64,000 nucleotides of DNA from Anaerolineaceae bacterium (GTDB lineage: Bacteria > Chloroflexota > Anaerolineae > Aggregatilineales > Phototrophicaceae). Location: NCBI GenBank assembly GCA_020634135.1, contig JACKCG010000002.1, forward strand, positions 620,001 through 684,000, given 5' to 3'. Positions 26,071 to 34,027 of the stretch are shown one piece after another (within the stretch, counting starts at the first letter, position 1; the number at the start of each line of letters is the position of its first letter). The position numbers and the translations under genes are program-made. The notes under the pieces are model-generated. The model had not been told where the DNA came from. It did not search any database and was given only the letters and a program-made list of their open reading frames with translations.

Positions 26071-26099
26071 AGTATAGCTTGTAAATTTTGATGTGGCAA
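26071..26099 (-). promoter_or_regulatory. Promoter of the sugar ABC importer
   Basis: On the minus strand TTGCCA (26094-26099) and TATACT (26071-26076) are 17 nt apart, upstream of the 36-bp element and the binding-protein gene. Confidence 0.75.
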
Positions 26100-26462
26100 G
26101 CTATTTTGTGTAGAAAATACAGGGCATTCGGTGGATAATTGACAGTATACGAAAAAATGTTTTCGCGTTTTTCTTCCCCACTTTTTTAAGTACCGCATAA
26201 ACGATTAGAGTGCTATCATCATCTTGCCAGACCACTCCGGAATAGATCATGCAATAAGTATCTATCCGTAAAATCATGCTGATGCTTGACCTCACCCCTT
26301 CCGAACCGCAGCGAGTAGGGGTGAGGTTGGTGTGACGAATTTACAGATAGATACTAAGTCCAGCGCGGTGAAAATCGGGCAGCGGCGGCCTGGAAAACAT
26401 TGTGTGCAATTCATAAAAGCGACTACAATAGAAAAAACATCTACTCAAATGAGAGTTAGCCT
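26100..26462. other. Intergenic region with a hairpin
   Basis: I find no convincing gene in these 363 bases. The one clear structure is an inverted repeat ACCTCACCCCT/AGGGGTGAGGT (26289-26299 and 26317-26327) with a 17-nt loop and no T run. A weak 64-residue minus-strand frame at 26101-26295 has no ribosome site or family likeness. Confidence 0.5.
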
Positions 26463-26876
26463 GTGTTAAATGAAGCCGAGATTCTGGTAGAAGGTGAAGA
26501 ACTGTCCGGGCGCTATCTTGTGGAGATTGCACGCTGGACAGAGGGTGAGTGGGTAGCGACAGTGCCGCTGCTGGACGCACTGGTCACGAACTGCCGCTTG
26601 ATACTCAAACCACAAGGCCGCCGCCCATACGCACCTGCCAGTATTCCCCAACACTATATCCGCGATTTCGAAGAACTCGACCTGGGAATGCGCCTCGGCG
26701 TGAAAATCGAGCTGACAACCGGGCATACACTCAACCTGTTTGTGCGGTCAACACGCGGTATTGAGTTTAGCTTTGCTGTACGCCGTTTGCTGATTCGCCC
26801 GATTAGCCCTGCTCTGAAAGTCAAATTGCCCGTGACAGACATCAACCGTCTGATTGAAACAATCAGCGCCTTATGA
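26463..26876 (+). CDS. Unrecognised small beta-rich protein
   Basis: The 137-residue protein starts with GTG at 26463. It has an alternating beta-like pattern (VATVPLLDALVTNCRLILKP, then a Pro-rich turn, then LGVKIELTTGHTLNLFVRS) and ends in a helix, DINRLIETISAL. This resembles the PH/GRAM-like fold of small bacterial proteins, but I cannot place it in a family. There is no signal peptide or membrane segment. Its end overlaps the convergent carbonic anhydrase gene by 6 nt. Confidence 0.6.
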   Translation: MLNEAEILVEGEELSGRYLVEIARWTEGEWVATVPLLDALVTNCRLILKPQGRRPYAPASIPQHYIRDFEELDLGMRLGVKIELTTGHTLNLFVRSTRGIEFSFAVRRLLIRPISPALKVKLPVTDINRLIETISAL

Positions 26877-27437
26877 TGGTCTGCTGCCCACAGATGTTCC
26901 CTCGTCAATCAGGTACAGTCGGTTATCCTCGACAAGATAGAGCAGCGGTGCGACGGCTATTTTCGGATACCGCAGCCGCAGGCGTTTGGCCTCACTTAAA
27001 GTGAAATCCACCTCGTTGCCGATCTCAAACATCGGCGCGAAGTGGCGGAAGTGCTCCTCTGCCCACTCTTTGTCCCAGCCGGCATTTTCCACCAGGCCAT
27101 CAATGAACAGGTTTTGCCGGGCGACCAGGTTGACCATACCACAATGATTGTGCCCAATGAGTGCGATAGCCCGCACCCCACCGACTGCGATGGCATACGA
27201 GACTTTAAACTCACTGTAGCGCAGGTTCGCGCCACCTGCCCGGATGATATACGAGAAGTTATCCGGGATATGCAGGTGTTTGCGGTGATCCATGCACATG
27301 CCCACCAGCAGCGCCGCGTTGGTATAGGAGTCGAACTGACGTTCCAGGTTATGGTATTCCAGCAGCAGGCTGATGGGGGTATCGCGGTAGACGGCTGGAA
27401 TGTCGCCAGGTTGATTAACGGGTTTTAGCCGGTTCAT
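26871..27437 (-). CDS. Beta-class carbonic anhydrase
   Basis: It interconverts CO2 and bicarbonate with a zinc ion. The 188 residues contain the family signatures CMDHR (zinc Cys plus the Asp-Arg dyad), RAGGANLR, and GHNHCGM with zinc His and Cys in H-x-x-C. The N-terminus is soluble and has no signal peptide, so it acts in the cytoplasm. Spacing between the motifs is short and the C-terminal part (FTLSEAKRLRLRYPKIAVAPLLYLV) resembles the smaller, less studied beta-CA-like branch. It is convergent with the 26463 gene. Confidence 0.88.
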   Translation of the reverse strand: MNRLKPVNQPGDIPAVYRDTPISLLLEYHNLERQFDSYTNAALLVGMCMDHRKHLHIPDNFSYIIRAGGANLRYSEFKVSYAIAVGGVRAIALIGHNHCGMVNLVARQNLFIDGLVENAGWDKEWAEEHFRHFAPMFEIGNEVDFTLSEAKRLRLRYPKIAVAPLLYLVEDNRLYLIDEGTSVGSRPS

Positions 27438-27458
27438 TCAGGTTATCCTCTGTTTATC

Positions 27459-27488
27459 TTGCTCGATACGATCATTATGACTTATAAT
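27459..27488 (+). promoter_or_regulatory. Promoter of the MFS leader transcript
   Basis: TTGCTC (27459-27464) and a perfect TATAAT (27483-27488) are 18 nt apart. Transcription should begin near 27495, leaving an untranslated leader of about 230 nt before the MFS gene. Confidence 0.6.
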
Positions 27489-27514
27489 TTTCATACGGGT
27501 AAAGGAGCAGGGTA

Positions 27515-27556
27515 GTGAATATCGGCTGGCAGAGCGCCGCGAGGCCCCCCAATTAG
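27515..27556 (+). CDS. Possible 13-residue leader peptide
   Basis: GTG 27515 has AAAGGAG 7 nt upstream, a better ribosome site than many real genes here. The frame encodes MNIGWQSAARPPN and then stops; two consecutive Pro codons precede the end. It lies just after the predicted start of the long MFS leader RNA. The hairpin GGCGA-CCG/CGG-TCGCC (27591-27617) follows. Leader peptides that stall ribosomes control several drug exporters, so regulation by translation is possible. Confidence 0.4.
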   Translation: MNIGWQSAARPPN

Positions 27557-27727
27557 GTAACAACCTCATCTCAGAATAATGCTGGATTCCTGGCGAACCG
27601 TGCAGTTGGCGGCTCGCCTGTTTGGATTCCCGGCAAAACCTCTTTAGCCCGGCTGCTCCTGGGCAGTATGTGCTGCACCTGGGTAAGTCCTTCGCTCTAT
27701 TCTATGATTCTACATAAGGAGTATTTC

Positions 27728-28918
27728 ATGGTTGCATTGACCCGACGCAACTGGCGAATTGCGCGATTCGTCCTGGTATTGCTGGCAATTGAACTCTTGG
27801 ACGAACTGGTATTCGGCATCCGCGAGGCCGCCTGGCCGTTGATCCGGGACGACCTCAGCCTGACCTATGCTCAGGTTGGCATCCTGCTGAGCCTGCCGAG
27901 CTTCCTCGCCAATTTCATTGAGCCGGTACTGGGCATCCTGGGCGATGTCTGGAGACGGCGGATACTGGTGCTGGGCGGTGGTGCGGTTTTTACTCTGGCG
28001 CTGCTGATGGTTGCTTTCAGCGAGTCGTTCGGGCTTCTGCTGGCGGCGTTCGTCCTGTTTAACCCGGCGTCGGGTGCCTTTGTGAGCCTCTCACAGGCCG
28101 CGCTGATGGATCACGACCCGGAGCGGCATGAACAGAATATGGCCCGCTGGACATTCGCTGGCTCAATCGGTGTTTCCGGTGGGCCGCTGCTGCTGGGTCT
28201 GGGCATTGCGTTGGGGCTGGGCTGGCGCGGACTGTATCTCCTGTTGGCGCTTGCGACACTAGCTTTAATGGCTGCGGCCAGTCGTTACTCGTTCCCGAAT
28301 GGCACCGATGACAAGGCTGAGGACGAAACCACCACCGGATTCCGTGAGGGTGTCCGCGACGCGCTGGGGGCGCTGCGGCGGCGCGAGGTGCTGCGCTGGC
28401 TGACGCTGCTGGAGTTTTCCGACTTTATGCTGGATATTCTGCTCGGCTACCTGGCACTGTATATGGTCGACATTGCCGGAGCGAGCGAGGCGCAAGCCGG
28501 TATAGCCGTTGCGGTCTGGGCCGTTGTTGGCCTGGTCGGGGACTTGTTGATTATCCCGCTGTTGGAGCGGGTGCGTGGGTTGACCTATCTGCGGGTAAGC
28601 GTGGTCATCGAGTTGATTCTGTACCCGGCATTCCTGCTGGTCGAGCCGTATGTCGCCAAGCTGGTGATCCTGGGGTTGTTAGGATTCTTCAATGCCGGCT
28701 GGTACTCGATTCTTCAGGCCCAGCTTTACAGTGCTATGCCCGGACAAAGCGGTACGGTCATGGCGGTTCATAGTGTGTTCGGGTTGGTCGCCAGCCTGTT
28801 CCCGCTGATGATCGGGTTGGCTGCCGAACAGGTCGGGCTGAATGGCGCGATGTGGCTGCTCCTGGCCGGGCCTGCCGCACTGATGATCGGCCTGCCGCGC
28901 CGGAAGCCGGGGGAGTAG
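27728..28918 (+). CDS. Major facilitator superfamily transporter
   Basis: The 396-residue protein has about twelve membrane segments in two halves separated by a charged loop (PNGTDDKAEDETTTGFREGV). The motif between segments 2 and 3, GDVWRRRILVLGGG, is the typical MFS GxxxDRxGRR-like turn. It should export or exchange a small molecule, perhaps a drug or sugar. ATG 27728 with AAGGAG 6 nt upstream is the start; the longer frame from 27668 is not needed. A leader of about 230 nt with a possible small peptide precedes it. Confidence 0.9.
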   Translation: MVALTRRNWRIARFVLVLLAIELLDELVFGIREAAWPLIRDDLSLTYAQVGILLSLPSFLANFIEPVLGILGDVWRRRILVLGGGAVFTLALLMVAFSESFGLLLAAFVLFNPASGAFVSLSQAALMDHDPERHEQNMARWTFAGSIGVSGGPLLLGLGIALGLGWRGLYLLLALATLALMAAASRYSFPNGTDDKAEDETTTGFREGVRDALGALRRREVLRWLTLLEFSDFMLDILLGYLALYMVDIAGASEAQAGIAVAVWAVVGLVGDLLIIPLLERVRGLTYLRVSVVIELILYPAFLLVEPYVAKLVILGLLGFFNAGWYSILQAQLYSAMPGQSGTVMAVHSVFGLVASLFPLMIGLAAEQVGLNGAMWLLLAGPAALMIGLPRRKPGE

Positions 28919-28961
28919 TGGCGCGGTGGGAATGGCGCAAACACTCACCTACGAACAACAA

Positions 28962-29187
28962 ACTATTCGAAACCCGAAGAAGTCGAGCCTGCTATCTGGT
29001 TCAGGTAGATGATGAACCTGGTTTCAACGAGCCACTGGTGCAGGAATCGACGTTGGTATTCACGCCTCGCTATCGTGCTTTCCCGTTGGCGAACGGCATC
29101 TACTATTGGCGTGTCCAGGTCGGTGGTACGTGCAATATCGTCCCCGGCCCCTGGAGCGAAACCTGGAGCTTTACGGTAGCGCCATAA
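28962..29187 (+). pseudogene. Fragment of an extracellular beta-sandwich protein
   Basis: One frame reads FETRRSRACYLVQVDDEPGF, then PLANGIYYWRVQVGGTC and WSETWSFTVAP. This is the end of an Ig/Fn3-like domain of the sort found in large Chloroflexota surface proteins (the pattern is NGTYYWRV ... WSFTV). There is no start codon in frame outside the MFS gene and no ribosome site. I read it as the 3' remnant of a gene whose front has been lost next to the MFS gene. Confidence 0.6.
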
Positions 29188-29220
29188 CACGCTGCCCATA
29201 AAGCCCCATCTAACCATAAA

Positions 29221-29246
29221 CGGGAGTTCTCGATTGAGGACTCCCG
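29221..29246. terminator. Bidirectional hairpin between convergent genes
   Basis: CGGGAGTTCTC and GAGGACTCCCG form an 11-bp stem (one G-U pair) around GATT, followed on the plus strand by TCTTGTTT. It separates the plus-strand fragment and MFS gene from the minus-strand CoA-binding gene. Confidence 0.75.
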
Positions 29247-29276
29247 TCTTGTTTATGCTGTTCGTATTCGGGGGGA

Positions 29277-29750
29277 TTATTTCGGTAGTTTGCCCGTCCG
29301 GTTCATCCACCAGCGCATCCCTTTGTGGAAGAAGTCCACCGGCTCGCAGTACATATACGGGCAGCCGGTTGGGATGACCATGATGCCGTTGTCATGGCAG
29401 AACTGGACGGCGGTATCAGACGTGCTGCGGACGCCATGCATAACCGAGCAGTGCATCCACACGCGCTTGATACCAGCCTCGGCACAGTCCCGTACAATCA
29501 CATCGGTGATCTCCGGCTTGGTGACGATCATCACCGCGTCTACCGGGACGGGCGTGGACTTTACGTCAGGGTAACAGGGATCGCCTTCGACCATATCCGC
29601 GTTGGGGTTGATGGCAAAGACTTCGTAACCCTCATCTTTGAGTTTCTTGTAAATCGAGTTGGCCGTTTCACCCGTATTCCGTGAAACACCGGCAACCGCA
29701 ATCCGCTTCTGCGCCAGAAAATCCGTGACCATTTCCTTCATGGTGGACAT
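29277..29750 (-). CDS. CoA-binding domain protein (YccU-like)
   Basis: The 157-residue protein is a stand-alone Rossmann CoA-binding domain: RIAVAGVSRNTGETANSIYK (nucleotide loop), GYEVFAINPNA, DAVMIVTKPEITDVIVRDCA, and GIMVIPTGCPYMY. The same fold forms the first part of acetyl-CoA ligases (ADP-forming); alone its function is not established. ATG 29750 with AAGGAG upstream is preferred over the GTG at 29753. It is a single-gene unit. Confidence 0.88.
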   Translation of the reverse strand: MSTMKEMVTDFLAQKRIAVAGVSRNTGETANSIYKKLKDEGYEVFAINPNADMVEGDPCYPDVKSTPVPVDAVMIVTKPEITDVIVRDCAEAGIKRVWMHCSVMHGVRSTSDTAVQFCHDNGIMVIPTGCPYMYCEPVDFFHKGMRWWMNRTGKLPK

Positions 29751-29855
29751 CACTTACATCTCCTTCATTTGCACTAGCCGTATATACGCAATATACGACT
29801 GATAGAAGGTGATGTTTCTAATCAATGTCATGGTTTGCGGGTGTCATTTGTCCGG

Positions 29856-31262
29856 TTATGGAGCGACTGCCGGCAGGGTGAACCAGAACAGGCTGCCCTG
29901 GTTGGCGCTGCTTTCCACGCCGACTTGCCCGCCGTGCGCCTTGACAAGCTGGCGGACAATGGCTAATCCTAACCCCGTGCCGCCGCGTTCACGCGCCCGT
30001 GATGGATCCGCTCGCCAGAAACGGTCAAACACGTAAGGAAGGTCTTCCGCCGGAATCCCCTGTCCGGTATCCGTCACGCTGATTCGCGCCAGATTTTGCG
30101 CGGGCAGATTTTCCAGGTGAATGCGGATTTCTCCATCAACCGGTGTATGCCGCAGCGCATTAGAGAGCAGATTATGCAGGACCTGGCGTACCCGGTCAGC
30201 GTCGGCCTGTACCGGCAGTGTCGTATCTGGCAGAGTCAGACTCACGCGGATGTTTTGCTCGTCCGCCGCCGTTTTAAAGACATCTACCGTGTTTTCCAGC
30301 AGCGGCTTGAGGTCGAGCGGCGCGGGGTGTAGCGCAAGCTGCCCGGCTTCGGCCAGCGCCAGTTCGCGCAGGTCATTTATCAGCCGGTTGAGGATGATCG
30401 TCTCGTCATAAAGCGAGGCGATTTCGCTTTTTTCCAGGGGGTAAACATCATCCAGCAGTGCCCGCAGGCTGCCATGTAACACTGTAAGCGGCGTCCGCAA
30501 TTCGTGAGCGATGTCGGCCACCATATTGCGGCGCAGCGTTTCATTGCGCTGTAACGAGGCGGCCATGTCGTTAAAGGCATATGCGAGGTCTGCGACTTCT
30601 TCTGCGCCATTCACCGCTACCCGCTGGTCGAGTTTGCCCTGAGCAATCTGCCGGGCTGCCCGTGCCAGACGGTGCAGGGGGGCGGCCAATCCACGCGCAA
30701 TCAGGATACCTAATAACAGCGCCAGTCCGCTTGCCAGCAGGCCAACCTGGAGCAGGGCCTGGTACAGATGGTCGAGGAAGGCCTGCTCGACAGTCGTCAG
30801 TTGCAGCACTGGTGGTAAGCTGGCCGCCAGATAGCCGACAATCTGATTATCCACCGTTATGGGCAGTGCATTGTCGCGCTCTGCAATAGGCAGGGGCTTG
30901 TTATTCAGGTCGCGCCGGTCACTATGGATGACTCGCCAGGTTTCATCGGCTAATGTCAGTTCAGGCAGCGTTGATGCTGTCATCATCATACCGCGCCGTC
31001 CCTGTGGCCCGCGCCCTTCAACGCCCGAAAACGGGTTGTTCAGCATCTGTTCAACCCCGCGCCAATTGCCATTGGTGGTGTAATAAGTGGTCAGGTCGTC
31101 TATCACCCCGGATTCGACAAGCTGGTTGTTAATCACGAATATGTTGAACTGAGTGCTGGCTTGCCGGTTAATGAGGATCGTCACCAGCCCGGTTGTAATG
31201 ATGGCGACCAGCACAAATCCCAGTGCAAGGCGAATCCACAGGCGGTTCACAGTGCCTTTCAT
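29856..31262 (-). CDS. Sensor histidine kinase (BaeS/PhoR type)
   Basis: The 468-residue membrane kinase has a first membrane segment (LALGFVLVAIITTGLVTILI), an extracellular domain of about 140 residues, a second segment (LLASGLALLLGILIARGL), HAMP (APLHRLARAARQIAQGKLDQ), HisKA with ADIAHELRTPLTVL, and HATPase_c ending GTGLGLAIVRQLV. Its sensor loop has a Gly/Arg/Met-rich stretch (VEGRGPQGRRGMMM). ATG 31262 overlaps the regulator stop in ATGA. With the duplicated secreted protein upstream it probably forms an envelope-stress or metal-sensing module. Confidence 0.93.
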   Translation of the reverse strand: MKGTVNRLWIRLALGFVLVAIITTGLVTILINRQASTQFNIFVINNQLVESGVIDDLTTYYTTNGNWRGVEQMLNNPFSGVEGRGPQGRRGMMMTASTLPELTLADETWRVIHSDRRDLNNKPLPIAERDNALPITVDNQIVGYLAASLPPVLQLTTVEQAFLDHLYQALLQVGLLASGLALLLGILIARGLAAPLHRLARAARQIAQGKLDQRVAVNGAEEVADLAYAFNDMAASLQRNETLRRNMVADIAHELRTPLTVLHGSLRALLDDVYPLEKSEIASLYDETIILNRLINDLRELALAEAGQLALHPAPLDLKPLLENTVDVFKTAADEQNIRVSLTLPDTTLPVQADADRVRQVLHNLLSNALRHTPVDGEIRIHLENLPAQNLARISVTDTGQGIPAEDLPYVFDRFWRADPSRARERGGTGLGLAIVRQLVKAHGGQVGVESSANQGSLFWFTLPAVAP

Positions 31263-31960
31263 GTGCGTCCGTCCCAAAGGCGATAGCCCACGCCGTACAC
31301 CGTCAGGATGTAGGTCGGGCTGCTCGAATCCGGTTCAATCTTTTTGCGCAGGTTCTTGATGTGGCTGTCCACCGTGCGATCCAGATTGTCGTAGGTGTAA
31401 CCAAACACTTGCTCGATTAATTCCATCCGGGTGAAGGCTCTGCCGGGATTCTGCATAAACACCTTAAGCAGGTTGAATTCTGTTACAGTCAGGTCAAGGA
31501 GCGTGTCGGCCTGGGTGGCCTGGTGGGCGTCGGTGTCCAGGCGTAAATCGCCTACCGCAAGTACCCGCGCTCCCGTCCCCAGGGTATCCCCGGCGCGGCG
31601 CAGTACCGCCCGGACCCGCGCAACGACCTCACGAGGGTTAAATGGCTTGGTGATATAGTCGTCCGCGCCCAATTCGAGGCCGATGATCTTATCGGTATCT
31701 TCCACCCGCGCCGTGAGCATGATGATCGGTGTGGCCGCTAACGACTCATCGCTGCGCACGCGCCGGGTGATGTCCCATCCATCATGTTCGGGCAGCATCA
31801 GATCCAGAATGACCAGATCAGGGCGTTCGCGCCGGATGATGTGCAAGGCAGTTTTACCCTCATAAGCGGTTAATACGCTGTATCCACTTTCTTCCAGGTA
31901 GGAACGGATCAGCCGTACAATCTGTCTGTCGTCATCAACCACCAACACCCGCAGTGCCAC
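31259..31960 (-). CDS. OmpR/PhoB-family response regulator
   Basis: The 233-residue regulator has a receiver domain (VVDDDRQ, phospho-acceptor Asp in VILDLMLPEHDGW, TARVED, ITKPFNP) and a winged helix (LTVTEFNLLKVFMQNPGRAF, RTVDSHIKNLRKKIE, TVYGVGYRLW). GTG 31960 with GAGGAG 7 nt upstream is the likely start; a longer frame to 32011 adds residues outside the domain. It overlaps its kinase by 4 nt, and follows the duplicated secreted protein gene after a terminator-like hairpin. Confidence 0.94.
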   Translation of the reverse strand: MALRVLVVDDDRQIVRLIRSYLEESGYSVLTAYEGKTALHIIRRERPDLVILDLMLPEHDGWDITRRVRSDESLAATPIIMLTARVEDTDKIIGLELGADDYITKPFNPREVVARVRAVLRRAGDTLGTGARVLAVGDLRLDTDAHQATQADTLLDLTVTEFNLLKVFMQNPGRAFTRMELIEQVFGYTYDNLDRTVDSHIKNLRKKIEPDSSSPTYILTVYGVGYRLWDGRT

Positions 31961-32034
31961 TGATTTACTCCTCGTTAATATGGGGCTGCTGCTCCATATA
32001 GCATAACGCATTTCCCGGCATCACATGATAAAAC

Positions 32035-32062
32035 GGGCACAGCACCTTTTGATGCTGCGCCC
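32035..32062 (-). terminator. Terminator after the duplicated secreted protein gene
   Basis: GGGCACAGCA/TGCTGCGCCC (one mismatch) form a stem with an 8-nt loop, and on the minus strand GTTTTATC follows. It lies between the 32087 gene and the regulator, so it probably limits read-through into the two-component genes. Confidence 0.75.
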
Positions 32063-32086
32063 ACTGTGAATGGCTATCGGGTCGGG

Positions 32087-32956
32087 TTACGTGCTGGCTT
32101 CCGGGGTAGCTGTTGGGGCCTGGGTATCCGGTACCAGCGGGAGGCCGAAGCCGCCGTGCCGTCCGCCCTGTGGGCCACGGAAGTTGTTGGAGCGACCACC
32201 CTGCGGGCCAAGGCGTCCGCCAAAGTCCATACCGCGCCCCATGTCCATGCCGTACATCAGACCGAATTCGCCCGAAAGCTCAGCGGTAAGATTAGCGGTT
32301 TCCAGTGCGAGACGGGCATCAGCCTGTGCCTGGGTCAGCCGCCCGGCTTCGACCTGGGCTGCCAGTAGTTCGCTGTGCTGCGCGACGATGGCGGCCACGA
32401 TGGTATCGAGCGCGACACCTTTTTCCTCGGCGAGTTGGGCTACCGTTTTGCCGCCCTGAATTTCAGTCACGAGATCGGTTACTTCCATACCAAGCTGTTC
32501 GGCGACCACTGTGATGAGAGGGTTTTGCATCCCGACGAATGCTGCGCCGCGCCCCACCGGCATTGTGTTAGAAAGCTGCGCCGTGATATTCGCGGTGTGT
32601 AGCGCGAGCATGGCATCAGCCTGCGCCTGGGTCAGTCTCCCGGCTTCGACCTGAGCGGCCATCAGTTCACTGTGCTGTGTGATGATGGCGGCTACGATGG
32701 TATCAAGCGCGACACCGTTTTCCTCAGCGAGTTGGGCTACCGTTTTGCCGCCCTGGAGTTCGGTTACGAGGTCGGTCACTTCTATGCCAAGCTGCTCGGA
32801 AACCACTGTGAGCAGCGTGTTATCCGGCCCACCCATACCCATACCGCGCCCAAAGTCAAAGGGGTGTCCACCCTGGGCTGCGGCGAAACCGACACCGGCG
32901 ACGGCCAGCACCAACACGACCGCCATACTGAGCATCCACATACGACGCTTATTCAC
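32087..32956 (-). CDS. Secreted protein with two 84-residue tandem repeats
   Basis: The 289-residue protein has a signal peptide (MNKRRMWMLSMAVVLVLAVA, cleaved AAA before QGG), then two helical repeats at residues 46-129 and 145-228, about 85% identical (both hold VTDLVTE-QGGKTVAQLAEE and QVEAGRLTQAQADA), with Gly/Met/Asp/Phe-rich linkers (FDFGRGMGMGG, MDMGRGMDFGG) and a Pro/Thr tail. The repeat resembles small Ca- or metal-responsive secreted proteins found beside two-component systems. It precedes the regulator and kinase at 31259-31262, which may control it, but its function is unknown. Confidence 0.8.
   Translation of the reverse strand: MNKRRMWMLSMAVVLVLAVAGVGFAAAQGGHPFDFGRGMGMGGPDNTLLTVVSEQLGIEVTDLVTELQGGKTVAQLAEENGVALDTIVAAIITQHSELMAAQVEAGRLTQAQADAMLALHTANITAQLSNTMPVGRGAAFVGMQNPLITVVAEQLGMEVTDLVTEIQGGKTVAQLAEEKGVALDTIVAAIVAQHSELLAAQVEAGRLTQAQADARLALETANLTAELSGEFGLMYGMDMGRGMDFGGRLGPQGGRSNNFRGPQGGRHGGFGLPLVPDTQAPTATPEAST
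32273..32524 (-). repeat. Coding repeat unit 2
   Basis: Encodes residues 145-228 of the secreted protein; 71 of 84 residues match unit 1. Confidence 0.85.
32570..32821 (-). repeat. Coding repeat unit 1
   Basis: Encodes residues 46-129 of the secreted protein, duplicated in unit 2 with an offset of 99 residues. Confidence 0.85.
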
Positions 32957-33238
32957 TGTTTTATCTCCTCCGTTTTACATTGACTTTGTTTCTTGCGTCA
33001 GATACAGCGTACTAACGAAATATGGAGAACTCGTGGAGAGAGCGTGGAGGAGTGGTAAATCACGCCTCTCGTGTGTGAGAAGCTGGTGAGAGTGTCCGGT
33101 TGCCACCTGGATTCGTACCCGGCAGCGGGTCTGTTCTACGGCACCAATCTATGAGTGATTGAATAATGGATAGTATGTTGTGCCATGTGACGTGCTATAA
33201 TCACGCTGATGGTTAATGTTCCATACAAAGGTAATCTC

Positions 33239-33412
33239 ATGAATCTTGGTGGTACTGAACTTCTCATTATTCTGGTTATCGTGTTGCTGCTGTTTGGGGT
33301 AGGGCGTGTATCGAGGATAGGCGGTGAGTTGGGCAGCGCAGTCGCCAATTTCCGCAAAGGCTTACAGGACGGCGCGAAGACCGAGCCAAACGATCACCAG
33401 AAAGAAGTGTAA
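33239..33412 (+). CDS. tatA: Twin-arginine translocase subunit TatA/E
   Basis: The 57-residue protein has one short N-terminal membrane helix (TELLIILVIVLLLFGVGRVS), the FG-x-G-R hinge and an amphipathic helix (ELGSAVANFRKGLQDG), the standard TatA layout. TatA forms the passage for folded proteins with TatC, which is not in this window. ATG 33239 starts the domain; a longer frame from 33209 would add ten residues that do not fit. Confidence 0.9.
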   Translation: MNLGGTELLIILVIVLLLFGVGRVSRIGGELGSAVANFRKGLQDGAKTEPNDHQKEV

Positions 33413-33565
33413 GCAGCGGGCGCTCTGTCAGGCATCTATCTGCACGCTCACGGCCTGCTCAAAATTCTGCGATAGAATCAACCTCCCGGTTAGTCTCCTG
33501 TGGGTCTGTTTTGGTTTTATGGTTGACTTCCAAGAGGAAGTTGTTGAACTTGATGTGAGGGAACA

Positions 33566-33895
33566 ATGGTGTTGATGATTAAGACACGAGTGGAAGATTT
33601 GCCAGTTGCCCAGGCTGAGGAAAACGAAGGTGTACAGGTTTTTGAGGGCAATTGGTACTTCGCGCCGGACAAAGTTAACATGGAGCATTTGCGCGTCACA
33701 GAACGGACTTATACCTGTCCCTACAAAGGAGTCTGCTTCTGGATTGACCTGGAATTACCGGGTGGCGAGACTGCTCGTAATGTGGCCTGGGTTTATCGGA
33801 ACCCCAAACCCGGCTACGAATTCATCCAGGATAGAATTGGTTTCTATGCCCGCGCCACCGGCGGAACAATAGCCAAACAACTTGAGCTTCCCTGA
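33566..33895 (+). CDS. DUF427 domain protein
   Basis: The 109 residues carry the DUF427 beta-sandwich pattern: VQVFEGNWYFAPDKVNMEHL, TYTCPYKGVCFWIDLEL, and NVAWVYRNPKPGYEFIQDRIGFY. Members are small soluble proteins of unknown activity. AGGGA precedes ATG 33566. It follows tatA by 153 nt on the same strand and is closed by a strong terminator. Confidence 0.87.
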   Translation: MVLMIKTRVEDLPVAQAEENEGVQVFEGNWYFAPDKVNMEHLRVTERTYTCPYKGVCFWIDLELPGGETARNVAWVYRNPKPGYEFIQDRIGFYARATGGTIAKQLELP

Positions 33896-33947
33896 TGATC
33901 TGCCCCTGGTAAAAAACTGAAGATGCGTGCCCTGTAACTGCATTCAC

Positions 33948-33984
33948 AAAACACCCCTCCAGGGCTTCTGGCAGGGGTGTTTTT
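33948..33984. terminator. Bidirectional intrinsic terminator
   Basis: AAAACACCCCT and AGGGGTGTTTT flank a 14-nt loop, with T runs on the plus strand and, by symmetry, on the minus strand. It sits between the DUF427 gene and the convergent 34028 gene. Confidence 0.92.
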
Positions 33985-34027
33985 GCGCTGCTTATTTGCA
34001 CCGCCCATACACCTAAAGAGGGGGCAG

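Noticed and set aside
26101..26295. 64-residue minus-strand frame in the importer's upstream region
   Set aside because: No ribosome site or recognisable family, and it is AT-rich intergenic sequence.
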